A DNA stretch of 64,000 nucleotides from Larix kaempferi. Taxonomy: Eukaryota > Streptophyta > Pinopsida > Pinales > Pinaceae. Of the stretch, positions 11,746 to 22,275 are shown piece after piece. The position numbers and the translations under genes are program-made. The DNA is taken from positions 15,141,001 to 15,205,000 of the forward strand of contig BSBM01000260.1 in NCBI GenBank assembly GCA_027924585.1. The letters are read 5' to 3'. How positions within the stretch are numbered: the first letter of the stretch is position 1; each line of letters begins with the position of its first letter. The notes beneath the pieces are model-generated. The model saw only the letters and a list, made by a program, of their open reading frames with translations. It made no database searches and had not been told where the DNA came from.

Positions 11746-12250
11746 CTTGTCCAAAGGGTGTGGACTTCTCTCCCCGTGCTCGGTGGGGTCATGGGTTGGA
11801 TCCTTTGGTGGGAAGCGACAACGCGGCGCATTGTCAAATTCATGAGCGGTTGGGGCAAGATGATGGCCTGTCAGAGGACGAGGGAGTTATGGAAGGCACT
11901 TTAGAAACTGGAGGATGTTTGTATCTTCTTGGAAGAAAACATCCATAATGTCACCCTACAGGAGGGCACGACCAAGTTAGAGTTGATTGTCAGAAGAGGG
12001 GAGGAGTGCATTGCTCGAGGAGCTAGGGTCTGCTCTTGGTTACAGTGGATCTAGGAGGGAGACGAGAGGTCCAAGTTTTATTTTGACTTCTTGAAAAGGA
12101 AGGTTGCAGCGTTGAAGGTGCCAGGGCGCTCCATAGAGTGGATGGCTCCCTTGTTGAGGATGCGAGTGAGATGTGTGGTATGTTCAGTGACCATTTCCAG
12201 GCCATCTTTTCACCGTATTCCTTGTCCGATGGTGTCTTGGTCGCCCGTGT
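11746..12250 (+). pseudogene. Inverted LINE 5' arm: ORF2 endonuclease-RT linker
   Basis: This + strand segment matches the linker of plant L1 ORF2 between endonuclease and RT: WWEATTRRIVKF, then RTRELWKAL, then RSKFYFDFLKRK, then EMCGMFSDHFQAIFSPYSL. It ends just before the point where the minus-strand LINE (4863-7258) begins, allowing for a gap of roughly 30-40 residues. The two are therefore neighbouring parts of one LINE in opposite orientation. One frameshift lies near 12120. The end near 12250 is approximate. Confidence 0.82.
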
Positions 12251-12618
12251 TGTTTTCAAAATATTTGGACACATGAAAATGATAAAATCCAACATTCATG
12301 ACTCTTGTCTGAATTTTCCACAACCAAATGGACACGAGTCAATCTTTTGCACTGTGTGCTTCTGTTGTTAATATAAGAAGCATCCTTTCAGATGATATAT
12401 TCATGAGTCTTATAAACCCTCTTATTTATAATTAAGTGGGACTATAGAAAGGTAATTAGCTATTGTTATCTCTTGCTCAATTATCCTTGTTTTATAATTG
12501 TTAACCCACTAATGTTAAATGCAGTCTCCTGCTTCCTAGTTTTATTTTGACTTTGTGTCTTTGAAGTGCTATTTAATATTTTTTATTTCATGTCTTGAGT
12601 ATCTTTTTCATGGTGTAG
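12251..12618 (+). other. Intron 3' end upstream of first visible KIN-7 exon
   Basis: AT-rich non-coding DNA ends in a T-rich tract and TGGTGTAG, the splice acceptor for the exon at 12619. I see no coding feature. No upstream KIN-7 exon (motor domain) is found anywhere between 1 and 12618. Confidence 0.6.
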
Positions 12619-15600
12619 GACTCTGAAAACAATGAGCTGCAGCAGACTATCCTTTTGCTCCGCCAACAGCTTAACTTGTCTTCTGAGAAATCAATACAGC
12701 AAAAGAATGATTTTACGAATGGTTTTACAGACAGGCACATTGATGGAAATTTAGCTAGAGATGAAAGGAATGAAAACGGAAATACTGAAGAGCTGCAAAG
12801 GCAAATTCTTCTGCAGGTTGTTGTTCTGTAATCTCTACTTTATTTTTTAATGTCTTCTTTTGTTGATTTTAGAAAAATGACAATGATGTTGTATATGCAC
12901 CCCATTTTTTCTAAAACTATAAACTCAAACAGGAAGAACATGTTGAGTCTACGTTCCATAAAGAAATTCTTTCCAATATGAACAGCATCATTAAATTCAG
13001 ACAATATGTACTAGGAATTAAATTTCTAGTAAAGATAAAATCTGACAGCTTCAAATAATTTCTGCAGCAGAAATCTTTTTCCATTCAGCAGATAAGGGTT
13101 ACTAAATTCGAGCCTCGAATTTGAGATTTTTTATCGGAAGGGTAAATAAAATGCTGTTGCAGATGCTATCTTTTGATTTAACAAAGAGACAACCAATTTC
13201 CATTTTTGCCTTAATTCTAGAGTGGCTAAATGATACTCAAGTTGAGTATGTAAAAGATAAAGAGATATGGAATCTCATTAAATGTATTCAACACAATATT
13301 CAGAATGTCAACCAAAAAATAACATGGAGGAATGTAGTGTAAAAGCAACCTTTTATGGATAACTGGAGTAAGGGGCTATATGATAAAGCTAGATGAAACT
13401 TGAAAGCCCCTAATTGCAACATATCTAAATAGGATAGGCCATTCAGGATGTTGGAGCTCGATGAATCAACAGTTGTAAGGATATATGGTTCAAGGGTGCA
13501 AGGATAACTAGAGAATGTACACTGTCACCTCGTATGTTTTCAAGTGCTTCGTGTTTGTGCTTGCTAACCACAGAGGGAAATGCCTATGCAACATGTAAAC
13601 AAAGTGTGAACCCTAAAGATAAAAAACGTTTCCAAACTGCTATAGTTGCCAACTGTAATTTGAAATATCAGATTGGTAATCTGCATTATAATGGATTAAA
13701 CAAGCCAAAATGCAGATTTACTCCGAAGGGTGTAATTCTGCTGTTAGAACATGGAAAGCTGTCCTTAAAGAGCAGATCTACATGCAGACGGATAAAAACA
13801 AGCAAGTTATAAATATTGAGATTAAGAATAGTGACTTCAGTGCCTTGAATCCTATGGGTTACAGACTATGCCACATGGTTCGGGTTCGAGTTCGAGTTCA
13901 ACAACGATAAAATTCGATTCGAATTCGAATTTCTTGATGAGGTTCTGACAAGGTTCGCCATTATGTTCGCCCATATATATATAGTGTTACAATATAAATT
14001 ATATTCTATGATATATTAAAATATCTTTATATGCATAAAACAATATAATATATTATATATAAAATTGATAAGATAATATAATAAATAAAATATATTTATA
14101 ATATGAATATCATCAACATTCTAATAAAATAAAAACTATAAATTATATTTTATAATTCACTAATCCACTAAGGAGTACCTAATAATAATAAATAGCAGTT
14201 TACTTTAAGTCGAGCATGAAATAACCATGCAGGGACCGAAATGTAGCCGTCCGGAAAGGAAAACTGCCATGTAAAGGAATACCAATACAGCTAACCATAT
14301 CGCGGCCCGAGGGAAAAGATACTGCTATGCCATAAAATACAGTTATACCAAATTTTGATTAGAGAAAAAATATGCAAAGTTTGCTTATATATATACTATA
14401 TACCATGTTAGGGTGAATGTATCAAAATGGCATCAAGTGCAATACATATCTGAAACCAAATATATAATCAGTAAGGGTTTAGATGTCCTCTAGGCTCCAA
14501 ACAAACAACATGCTACAAGGTGCTAGCCTACTATATATCATTGCTCAACATGATCAATCATCAAACTCATTACCACTAGTAGAAATGGGATCTTCGACAT
14601 GAGCTACAAAACCATTCTCTGGCTCGGACTTGTTGGACTTGTCAAGGACATCTGCAACTGTAGTAGTAGAACTAGTAGAAGTATGGATTGTGCTACATCT
14701 ACTTGTAGACCTGAATCAAAACCAATCCACCCCAAGTCATCAATTGGGATCAAACTCTGTCAAGTGAGTCATCTCTACCTATCGTGAGTGTTGATATTGG
14801 ATCAATATCATCCAACACAATGGGATCTATTAGGTCTTCTGTTCAATAATTGCAGTAGTTATTTTGATATTCTAGAACTCTTTTTTAAGGAGTCGGGAAT
14901 GCTATTTTTGGCATGCCTATTTTCAGTAGGTCTATATTTGGCATGTGGCATGTAGGAGAAGAGCAGGGTGACAATTGGCGTCTTTTGATGGTTTAGTGGA
15001 CTTGTCTTCTGTTCAGTGCAGTGCAATTAATTGAAATTCTGAAAAATACCAAGTCTGTTGAATTTGGATGGGATGTGAAATTCTATTTTCACCATATGAG
15101 GTCTGTTGAGGTTGGAACCCCTCTCAAACATCTTGATATTGATTTTTGTAGCATTGGATAGGCACTTTCATGTGGACACTGTCTAATAGGTGGAAGTCAT
15201 TATTAATGACTCTTAGACCTAGGAGTCTCACTTTAGTAAAGTGAACTATTAAAGTGAATGTACTTTTGTAATTACTTGACTTCCATGGTATTCGGTAGAC
15301 CATGGTATTGGTCCAAGGTATTTGCATATTTTAATGTTGTAAAAGGCAGCCTATCCGAGAGGAGGTGACACACATCAGTCACATAGAATGATTGAGTGAG
15401 ATCTCATTTAGTGGGTGAAGGACTTCCATCGCAGTGTGCAGGTGTTGGGGTAGGGTCAGAGGAAAAGGAGCAAGGGGCAGCTGAGGGTTAACAACCAACA
15501 AGATCGAAGGATTGGTCTAAAGGTGTGAAGGCTAGCATTCTGTCATTGTATTTTTCCTCAATGGGCCATTATCCTAGGACAGGAGCCCTGGATTTTCATA

Positions 15601-18600
15601 GTTATTAAAAATCTCTATTTGCTGGTTTTTCCCCGGTTGGGGTTTTGATGGATGAGAGAGTGGTGACAATGGTGATGATCTTGATGATTTTGACATGGAG
15701 GAGGACAATTGACGAGCTATGAGATTCTTCCATCCATGGCACTAGTATCTACCCTATTTTGTGTATATACAATGAATGCGAGCATTGACTATAAATATAG
15801 TTTAAGGAGTATGTTCACCAAGCGACATGCCTTTTAATTATGTAGACAACTTTTCCTTATTATTATTATGTTATATATTTGCATAAGAATTCAAAAAATA
15901 AATGGTCTAAGAAATGTGATGGATTATATCTTTCCATTGTCAATTAGATTTATATTTTCTTTCAAATATTCACTTTATTACAATCGGCATGCTTCAGTTT
16001 TACATGTTGATGGGTTGCATTGGCTGAGGATTAGAGGAAGCGTACCTCTATGCTTTCCTCTTGAGAAATAATACTACAATACCACTGAGAAGTAAGAGAG
16101 TGCTGAATAGCGAGCCTTTTTGAGATAATATCCTTCAACAGGTCCTGAGAAATTTAATAGTAATTATTTAATGTTTTCCGTTTTACTTCATTGTTTTATC
16201 TTGGAGAGTTATTGTGAGGTGTTATGATGATTGCACTTCATGCAACTTGTTATTACTATTCTTTACTTTTGTCATGTATGGACATTAGTATAATTCCTTT
16301 CTTTGGGTCTTTTTCAGTTTGTTGTTCAAGCGTATTGTTGCTAACTTTTGTTGGTTGGTATAACTAAGGTGCCTGTGACACAAACAAGATTTTATATATT
16401 AGCTGATGATGATGCAGATATTCTCATTCTAGAGTCTATAAAACTCACATTTTGACATTTTGTGCATGATACAGGCAGCTGAAATGGAGAAACTAAAACA
16501 AGAGAATGTTAGAGTAAATGACAAAAATGGTGGACTGCAAATTCAAAGTCAGAAACTTGCGGAAGAAGCGTTATATGCAAAGGAGTTGGCTTCCGCAGCA
16601 GCAGTTGAGCTTAAGAATTTGGCAGAAGAAGTTACTAAGCTTTCTTTCCAAAATGCAAAACTTTCAAAAGAGCTAGCAGCAGCTCAAGAAGCTGTATTTG
16701 CTAGAGGCTCGGGGAAGCCAACTAAAATCTCTGGTCAGCGCAAGAGCTCTGAGGCAAAGATCAGAAAACCACAATTTGGGAATAGAATGTCTGGTGTCAG
16801 TCATGATGTTTATGATGATGTAGGTTCATGGGATCTTGATCATGAAGATATGAAGAGAGAGTTACATGCAAGGAAAGAGAGGGAAGCTGCTTTAGAGGCT
16901 ACTTTAGCAGAGAAAGAACATATGGAAGCTGAATTTCAGAAAAAGATCGATGAGGCAAAGAAAAGAGAGACAGATTTGGAGAATGATTTAGCAGGAATGT
17001 GGGTTCTTGTTGCAAAATTAAAGAAAGAGAGAGTAGATTCAGAGCCTCTAATTGGGGAGGAACATGACACACACAATATTGGTAAGGTCCAAGATGATGA
17101 TATTAAGGTAGAAGAATGCAAAGGCAGAGAAACACCGGAGCAGCTGAGGAGTTGTCTTGAAGATGAAAAGAAGCGTGGAGCAGAGATGGCAGCTCTTATT
17201 GATCAGTTGAAGGTAATCATGTTAGAATTACAATTCTGGGTTCTGTACACATTGACAAAGTTAGTGAATATATGTATGGTTTGTCTCTCAAAGTTTTGGC
17301 CCATAGAACAAATAGTAGATAGAGGTATCTTCTTCTTTTGTTGTCATCTGCACAGCTAAATAAGGAAATGCACATATTAAAGTTGGAAAGCTTAGCAGTG
17401 AGTTGCTTTCTACAGTCGTGATGGTAAATAGTATTTTCTGATTATCTGGGACACATAATATTTTTTCTTTAGTTATTACCTTACACTGTTAGAAGGTTCC
17501 AGCATATTGTTCCAATGCATTATTGCAATGCGTTTTTTTGTATGATCAAATACCATATTACTTTCTTCCAGCTAACTATAGACATGCATTTTATTTTTAC
17601 TGCAGAGTGAGAATCTTGATGGGCTGGAGCTTTCTGGTTTGGAAGATCTTCAAAGCCTTCATGTGGAGGCATTGACCAAGCTTTGCCAAGCTAAGGTATT
17701 TATCCCTGAATTTTTATGCTAATAGATTATATTGGAGCCATAATTCACCTAACTTGCGATAAAGTCATGGCAATAGTCTCTATATCTGCACTGATAATGC
17801 ACTCAGCATGTTTACCAGCAAACTTATAAATTTATGCACTTAGCTTGGAAGAATAGCCTGTAATCATTTCTTGAAGATAGTCTGACTCCTGAGACATGTT
17901 ACAAGCAATACAGTTCATAACACTGATGTGACTGAAACTACCTAAATTTTACTCAGGTATCCAATCAACTATTTCTGTCAATATTTTTTGCATCCAACGT
18001 AGTTTTGGGCAAGATATATTGATGAATTGCTTTCTTTGCTGTATCTGCCAATTCTTTTAAGCCTGCTATTCTACCTAACTTATGATTTCTTTACTCTATC
18101 TTTGGATTCAGTTACCCGTTGAAGATTACCTTTCAAAGTTGTCATTTTGAATAATGCTTTCAATGTAAACAGATGTGTACATGGTACTTATTTCATGGTT
18201 CTGTGATATGAATTACTAAAATCTAAGGAGACTGTTTCACTAAGCTTACTTTTGGTATAGACCGTTTTGTACTTGTCAACTGTACAATGTCCCCATGAAT
18301 GCTCTCTATTTTTCCATCAAGGGTGTGCTTGCTTTTGCAAAACAATTGTAGGTACAGAGTCTCCTTCTAACAAACACAGAATGGCTCATGTTTTCGTAAG
18401 TGTGATTCGTATCTGTGCAAATTTCCAATTATGGCAGGCTCGGATGCAGGAAAAACTAGAGAAGGTAAAAGAACGCGATTCATTTGGTGGCAATGAGACC
18501 AATGACGAGGATAATAGTGCACATGTTTGTAAAGTTTGTTTTGAAGCATCAACAGCAGCTGTTCTTCTTCCTTGTCGTCATTTCTGCTGTGAGTGATGCA

Positions 18601-18914
18601 AGATTTTCTTCATTCTAGATGCGAATTTCATTTGGAATGACCATTTAATGTTTGTGTTGGAATATCATTCTTTATAAACTATAGCAAATTGTTGTTTCAC
18701 TTAAATTTGGCACATCTTTTTGACCAGATTTATAATTTAATATAGTTTTGATTATAACCATAGTTCAATGTGGTTTCTAGTTGCATTTGTGTTTTCTCCC
18801 TGAGGTCGTTTTGGTGTTTTCAATGCAGTGTGTAAGACTTGTGCAGTAGCATGTACAGAATGCCCGCTTTGTAGGACCAAGATTGAGAATAGGATCATTG
18901 CCTTCACGTCTTAA
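12619..18914 (+). CDS. KIN7: KIN-7 kinesin with C-terminal RING finger, 3' exons only
   Basis: Six exons: 12619-12816, 16475-17212, 17356-17397, 17606-17695, 18438-18588 and 18829-18914, with stop TAA at 18912-18914. All introns are GT-AG. Junctions are phase 0 except the last, which splits a codon after one base. Together they give about 434 residues of the tail. The first exons are coiled coil (ENNELQQTILLLRQQ, then LAEEALYAKELASAAAVEL, then LSKELAAAQEA). The last two form a C3HC4 RING: HVCKVCFEAS, LPCRHFCLCKTC, ACTECPLCR, ending IIAFTS. This order is that of plant KIN-7 kinesins of the Arabidopsis KIN7D/MKRP type, microtubule motors with a C-terminal RING. The motor domain must lie before the window. 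There are no internal stops, so the gene looks alive. RNA evidence would be needed to prove that. Confidence 0.92.
13100..13350 (+). pseudogene. Gypsy pol relic (end of RNase H and linker) inside KIN-7 intron
   Basis: Frames here read EIFYRKGK then NAVADAIF, the decayed form of the FxYxxGKxNxVADALSRRP signature at the end of Ty3/Gypsy RNase H. Then follow EWLNDTQVEYVKDKEIWNLI and KITWRN, typical of the linker before the integrase zinc region. It is short, frameshifted and isolated in the 3.66-kb intron. The following 13350-13870 shows no domain I can name. Confidence 0.65.
13874..14330 (+). repeat. AT-rich repeat with TTCGAA-rich terminus (inverted partner at about 21690-21893)
   Basis: It starts with GGTTCGGGTTCGAGTTCG and TTCGATTCGAATTCG words and runs into a long AT-rich stretch. 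The same terminus, reverse-complemented, occurs at 21840-21893, with similarity continuing about 150 bp into the AT-rich part. CTATGCCA is found on both sides (13866-13873 and about 14322-14329), a possible 8-bp target duplication. If so, the element is about 450 bp and hAT-like. The terminal repeats do not match well, so the class is uncertain. Confidence 0.45.
15180..15660 (+). repeat. LTR-like fragment in KIN-7 intron
   Basis: The segment ends with ATCTCTATTTGCTGG followed by TTTTTCCCCGG and TTGGGGTTTT (15610-15650). This is the same CT-plus-CCCC/GGGG block that closes the other Copia-type LTRs here. The left part has the AAAGTGAA/AGTGAATG words of those LTRs. Both ends are unclear and no target duplication was found. 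The rest of the intron (14330-15180 and 15660-16474) shows nothing I can name. Confidence 0.4.
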
Positions 18915-19600
18915 TTTTTGGATAAGGTGAGAGTTGCATAAAATTCGAACAAAGTTACAGGATTGTTTTTCCATTTGTATTGCTAATATTCAATATCCAT
19001 TTGGTTCCTATACTTAATTTATGTGGTGTGTTGCTGGGAGTTATCTTTGCAATCCATTCATTGAACTTTAATATCTAAGTTAGTTGGCTTCAGTCACGAA
19101 TCCTTTTCCATTTATTCCTCCACAATCCGTTAGTGTTGAAATTAAAGAAGACAAATAGCAAGGATTGTAAAGATTGTATGACTAAGTATTTGTATCACAA
19201 ATAGTGAAGATGAATACTTGAAAGGTATAGGATTGTAAAGATTGTATTACTGTCAATATTTGGGTTTCTTTATATTCTCTTTGCTTGGTTTTCACTATTC
19301 TAACTTTTTAATTTTAATTTTTATATAATTAAAAAAATGAAACTAGCAACTGGAGTAATAAGAAGTCAATCTTGAAATCTTAATTTTTTCTTACCAAATC
19401 TCTATTATTTGCAAATTAAACAAACTCTACTTCTGATTGTTATAAACAAATCATAGGATTTTCTGTTTAGAACAAATTTTGTAGAGCAATAATGGTTTCT
19501 ATTTTAAAATTTTTGCATTGGACTCTCGAGTGACAAGGATTTTTTTAGCGTATGAAGGTGATTCTTTTGTGGAGTTATAAGCAGATTTTTACTGACATAA
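18915..19600 (+). other. KIN-7 3' UTR and 3' flank
   Basis: Non-coding AT-rich DNA follows the stop. AAG/GTGAGA just after the stop (about 18923-18931) could be a donor for a 3' UTR intron. No other gene is visible before the Copia gag relic at 19620. Confidence 0.45.
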
Positions 19601-19619
19601 GCAGTTTTGATAAATATGA

Positions 19620-19916
19620 ATAATTTTATGATTTCTGAATTTCACAAACTGAATGGGAAGAATTATCAGGCATGGAGACAAAAAATGCAGCAAATTCTCT
19701 CCTATGATGATCTTTTGAAGTTAGTCATTGGGGTACTTCCAAACCGAAGTCCATGACTAATAACTAGAAGAAGAATAAAAATTGCATACTGCTTACTTTT
19801 ACTATTGACGATGACATTCTTCCCCATACTAGAGTCCTTACCACTGTTACTGAAGTATGATAGAGGTGAAAAAATCTGTATGAAAGCATTAAAGAATCTA
19901 AATCACAGGATTTGAC
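19620..19916 (+). pseudogene. Copia gag relic, N-terminal part (first of three pieces)
   Basis: The frame reads HKLNGKNYQAWRQKM then ILSYDDLLKLVIGVLP. This is the start of a plant Copia gag (UBN2-type): the KLNGxNYxxW signature and a YDDLLKLVDG-like stretch. After a frameshift it continues with TIDDDILPHTRVLTTVTEV and KNLYESIKESK. It is cut near 19916. The next part of the same gag resumes after an insertion at about 21901. Confidence 0.82.
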
Positions 19917-20489
19917 GAATTTTAACCTACATGTTCGAAATTCACCGAACTTCAACCAAAAAATAAAATTTGTTTAAGTTCATCTGAGGAAATTCGGATC
20001 GATTCTAACACAGGTTTCCCAATTCTGAGTGTATTCAATAGCACAGAGACACCACCACACTGTTTCCCTACCTAAGGCTTGCTAGCTCTGACCTGTGCGT
20101 TTCTTTCCCGCCAGAAAACCTGTTAACCCTGAACTTTGTATAATGTGCATTCCTTTCCTGCTGCAGTGGTTGGCCTGTAAGATTGTAGTCCATAACTGTG
20201 CCATGTTACATGTACATTTTCTCAGCTGCATGTAATTCGTATCCCTACCGACTGGATGATGGCCATGCGGCATAAATATTTCCCTCTGTGGCCTGTATTC
20301 ACTTCACTTGGGTTAGGTTTATTGTAAGATAACAAAGCTATTTTAGGTTTATTGTTTACATAAGGATATCGATGTTATAAAGAATGAGTAAGATATCATT
20401 TATAAAGTATACATGTTATAACATGTTAATTATGTATTAATAATTTAGGTATATATTGTATATTATACTTTTCAAATTATATATATATA

Positions 20490-21678
20490 TGTTAGTTTTT
20501 GTACCTAGGGAAGTGTTCCCCAAGTGACCTTTTGCCTAAAGTCACTTAGAAGGGGGAAAAAGGTGACCCTCACATTAAATGACTTAGTAAAAGCATTTAA
20601 TGAGACTTTATAAACTCAAAGTCACTTTTTAATAAATTTAAGTGGGCGAGGGAAATTAATTCTTTATGAAAAGTAAATGGAGCATTTAATTTCCACCCTT
20701 GATCTAAATCAATCTCACCCATTGGATTTAGGGAAACCCTAGGGTTTGATCAAATAGCTTGAGGGAGGCATTCATACTCACTTTTTTTTTGGTGAAGAGA
20801 GAAAAGTGAAGAGAAAGAAGAGAGAGGAGACCAGCACGATTTCCAAGGAGAAAGTTTGCACAGAAATCGAGGAGACTTCTTCAGCATTTATTTCAGGGCA
20901 CATTTCCCAAGGCTGCTGTACAGCACAGACTGGGCACACATATTGAGGGATATTTCTGGGCACTCATCCCGAGTTGCAGCATGGTTTCCAAGGATAAAAT
21001 CTGGGCACAAATCCTGAGTTTTTCCAGGCACGGTTTTCGAGGTATTGACTGGGCACACAAACCAAGTTTGCTGCACAGATTTCGAGGTGTATTTCTGGGC
21101 ACTATTCCCGTTACAGTGCACAATTTTTCATGAAGGTACAGCACGGATTTCAAGGAGTAAATCAGCACAGAAATCAAGGTACTGATTTCTGATTTATTTC
21201 AGCATGTATTTCGAGGTGGTTCACTGCACACAAACCGAGAACCGTACAACTGGTAGAGACTGTTTTTTCCAGCACAGAAATCGAGGTTCTGTTGGCACAC
21301 ATTTGGAGGCTGCTAGCACATAAATCGAGATTCAGTTGTTGCACATATTTCGAGAAAGATTCTGGGTGGTGGAGATAAGTAATATTTTTATTGTAGTGCT
21401 GTGATGATATTTTTGCTGATGAAATAAAAATCTCTCTCTCTCTCTAACTGGTTTTCCCCGTGGGGGTTTTTCCAGGGCACATTTGCCGAAAATTCCGAGT
21501 CTTTAATTTTAATGGTGTGCATGTTAAAATTTATTTTCTGCCTGTTAAAGTGATTTTACAGTGTGTTTAATTGTCTAAGAAATTTTCATAAGTAGTTTCC
21601 AGCCTATGCAAAACCGGCTGGAAATGAAAACCACTGAAATGTGACATAAACCAGCATGCTGCAAACCAAGAAAAATTT

Positions 21679-21681
<3 letters not shown>
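20490..21681 (+). mobile_element. Solo LTR (family A, copy 2)
   Basis: 1,192 bp, starting TGTTAG and ending AATTTACA, flanked by ATATA (20485-20489 and 21682-21686). It is homologous along its whole length to the solo LTR at 2598-3788 and nearly the same length (1,191 bp). It shares the opening TTTTTGTACCTAGGGAAGTG, the GCACAG..TTTCGAGG array (about 20830-21360) and the CT run with GGTTTTCCCC/GGGGG block (21435-21475). The flank is an AT microsatellite, so the duplication is weaker evidence here. The conserved ends still fix the borders. Confidence 0.9.

Positions 21682-21718
<37 letters not shown>
21682..21718. repeat. AT dinucleotide microsatellite
   Basis: A pure AT run of about 36 bases lies directly after the solo LTR. 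A shorter AT run precedes the LTR at 20479-20489, so the LTR inserted into an AT microsatellite. Confidence 0.9.
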
Positions 21719-21719
<1 letters not shown>

Positions 21720-21900
21720 ATATTATATATATAATATATATCATATATGACAAGTGAATATTTTATAAAATATAACTTATATTTTGAAATATGTGTATAG
21801 ATGAATTTAATGACGAATCTCATCTGAATCTCATTGGGATATCGAATTCGAATTGAATGTTATCCTTGTGGAACTCAAATTTGAACTTGAACCATTTGAC

Positions 21901-22270
21901 TTAGTAAAGAACTTTGAATTTTGATGCTGCAAAACAAATTAACAATTTGAAGATGGTTGAGCCTGATTCTATAACAGAACATATCTAGAAATTGTAGAAT
22001 GAGTTATTGACAGTTGATACTGAAATTAAAGACATAGTTGATTACTATTTTGTTCAATAGCTTGCTTCGTTTGTACCTAAATTTTGTAACATCATTTTTG
22101 ACATCTTCTTGACATGAAACTCCAACATGCGAAGAAGTTGTAGGGTTGCTGGACTAGGGAGGTGGACTAGGGAGGACAGCCGCCAACAAAGAATGAGAGC
22201 AAAGGTCTAGAGAAAGCATTCACAGGTAGGCACAGAGGAAGACGTAAAGAAAGAGTTTGTGGCAGTGGTA
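21901..22270 (+). pseudogene. Copia gag relic, second piece
   Basis: The frame reads KMVEPDSITEHI then EIKDIVDYYFVQ, the middle of the same UBN2-type gag that begins at 19620 (family form: MKEGESVxEHIxxF ... IxDEDxxxxLL). It continues with a basic region (RQQRMRAKV, GTEEDVKKEF), as expected before the zinc knuckle. The giant solo LTR cuts it at 22275. Confidence 0.72.
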
Positions 22271-22275
22271 GGCAT

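Larger units (their letters stand above)
19917..21893. mobile_element. AT-rich insertion inside Copia gag, carrying a solo LTR
   Basis: The gag relic is interrupted between 19916 and 21901 by DNA flanked by the 7-bp direct repeat ATTTGAC (19910-19916 and 21894-21900). Without the solo LTR and its duplication, the insert is about 780 bp. Its right end (21840-21893) has TTCGAATTCG-type words and is the inverted copy of the repeat end at 13874. The left end has TGTTCGAAATTC and CACCGAACTTC. It is probably a non-autonomous DNA transposon. The terminal inverted repeats are too decayed to assign with confidence. Confidence 0.5.

Noticed and set aside
13872-21898. An 8-kb transposon that captured KIN-7 exons
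   Set aside because: The first visible exon (12619-12816) lies outside and is colinear with the rest, and the outer flanks show no shared duplication. Two separate insertions explain it.
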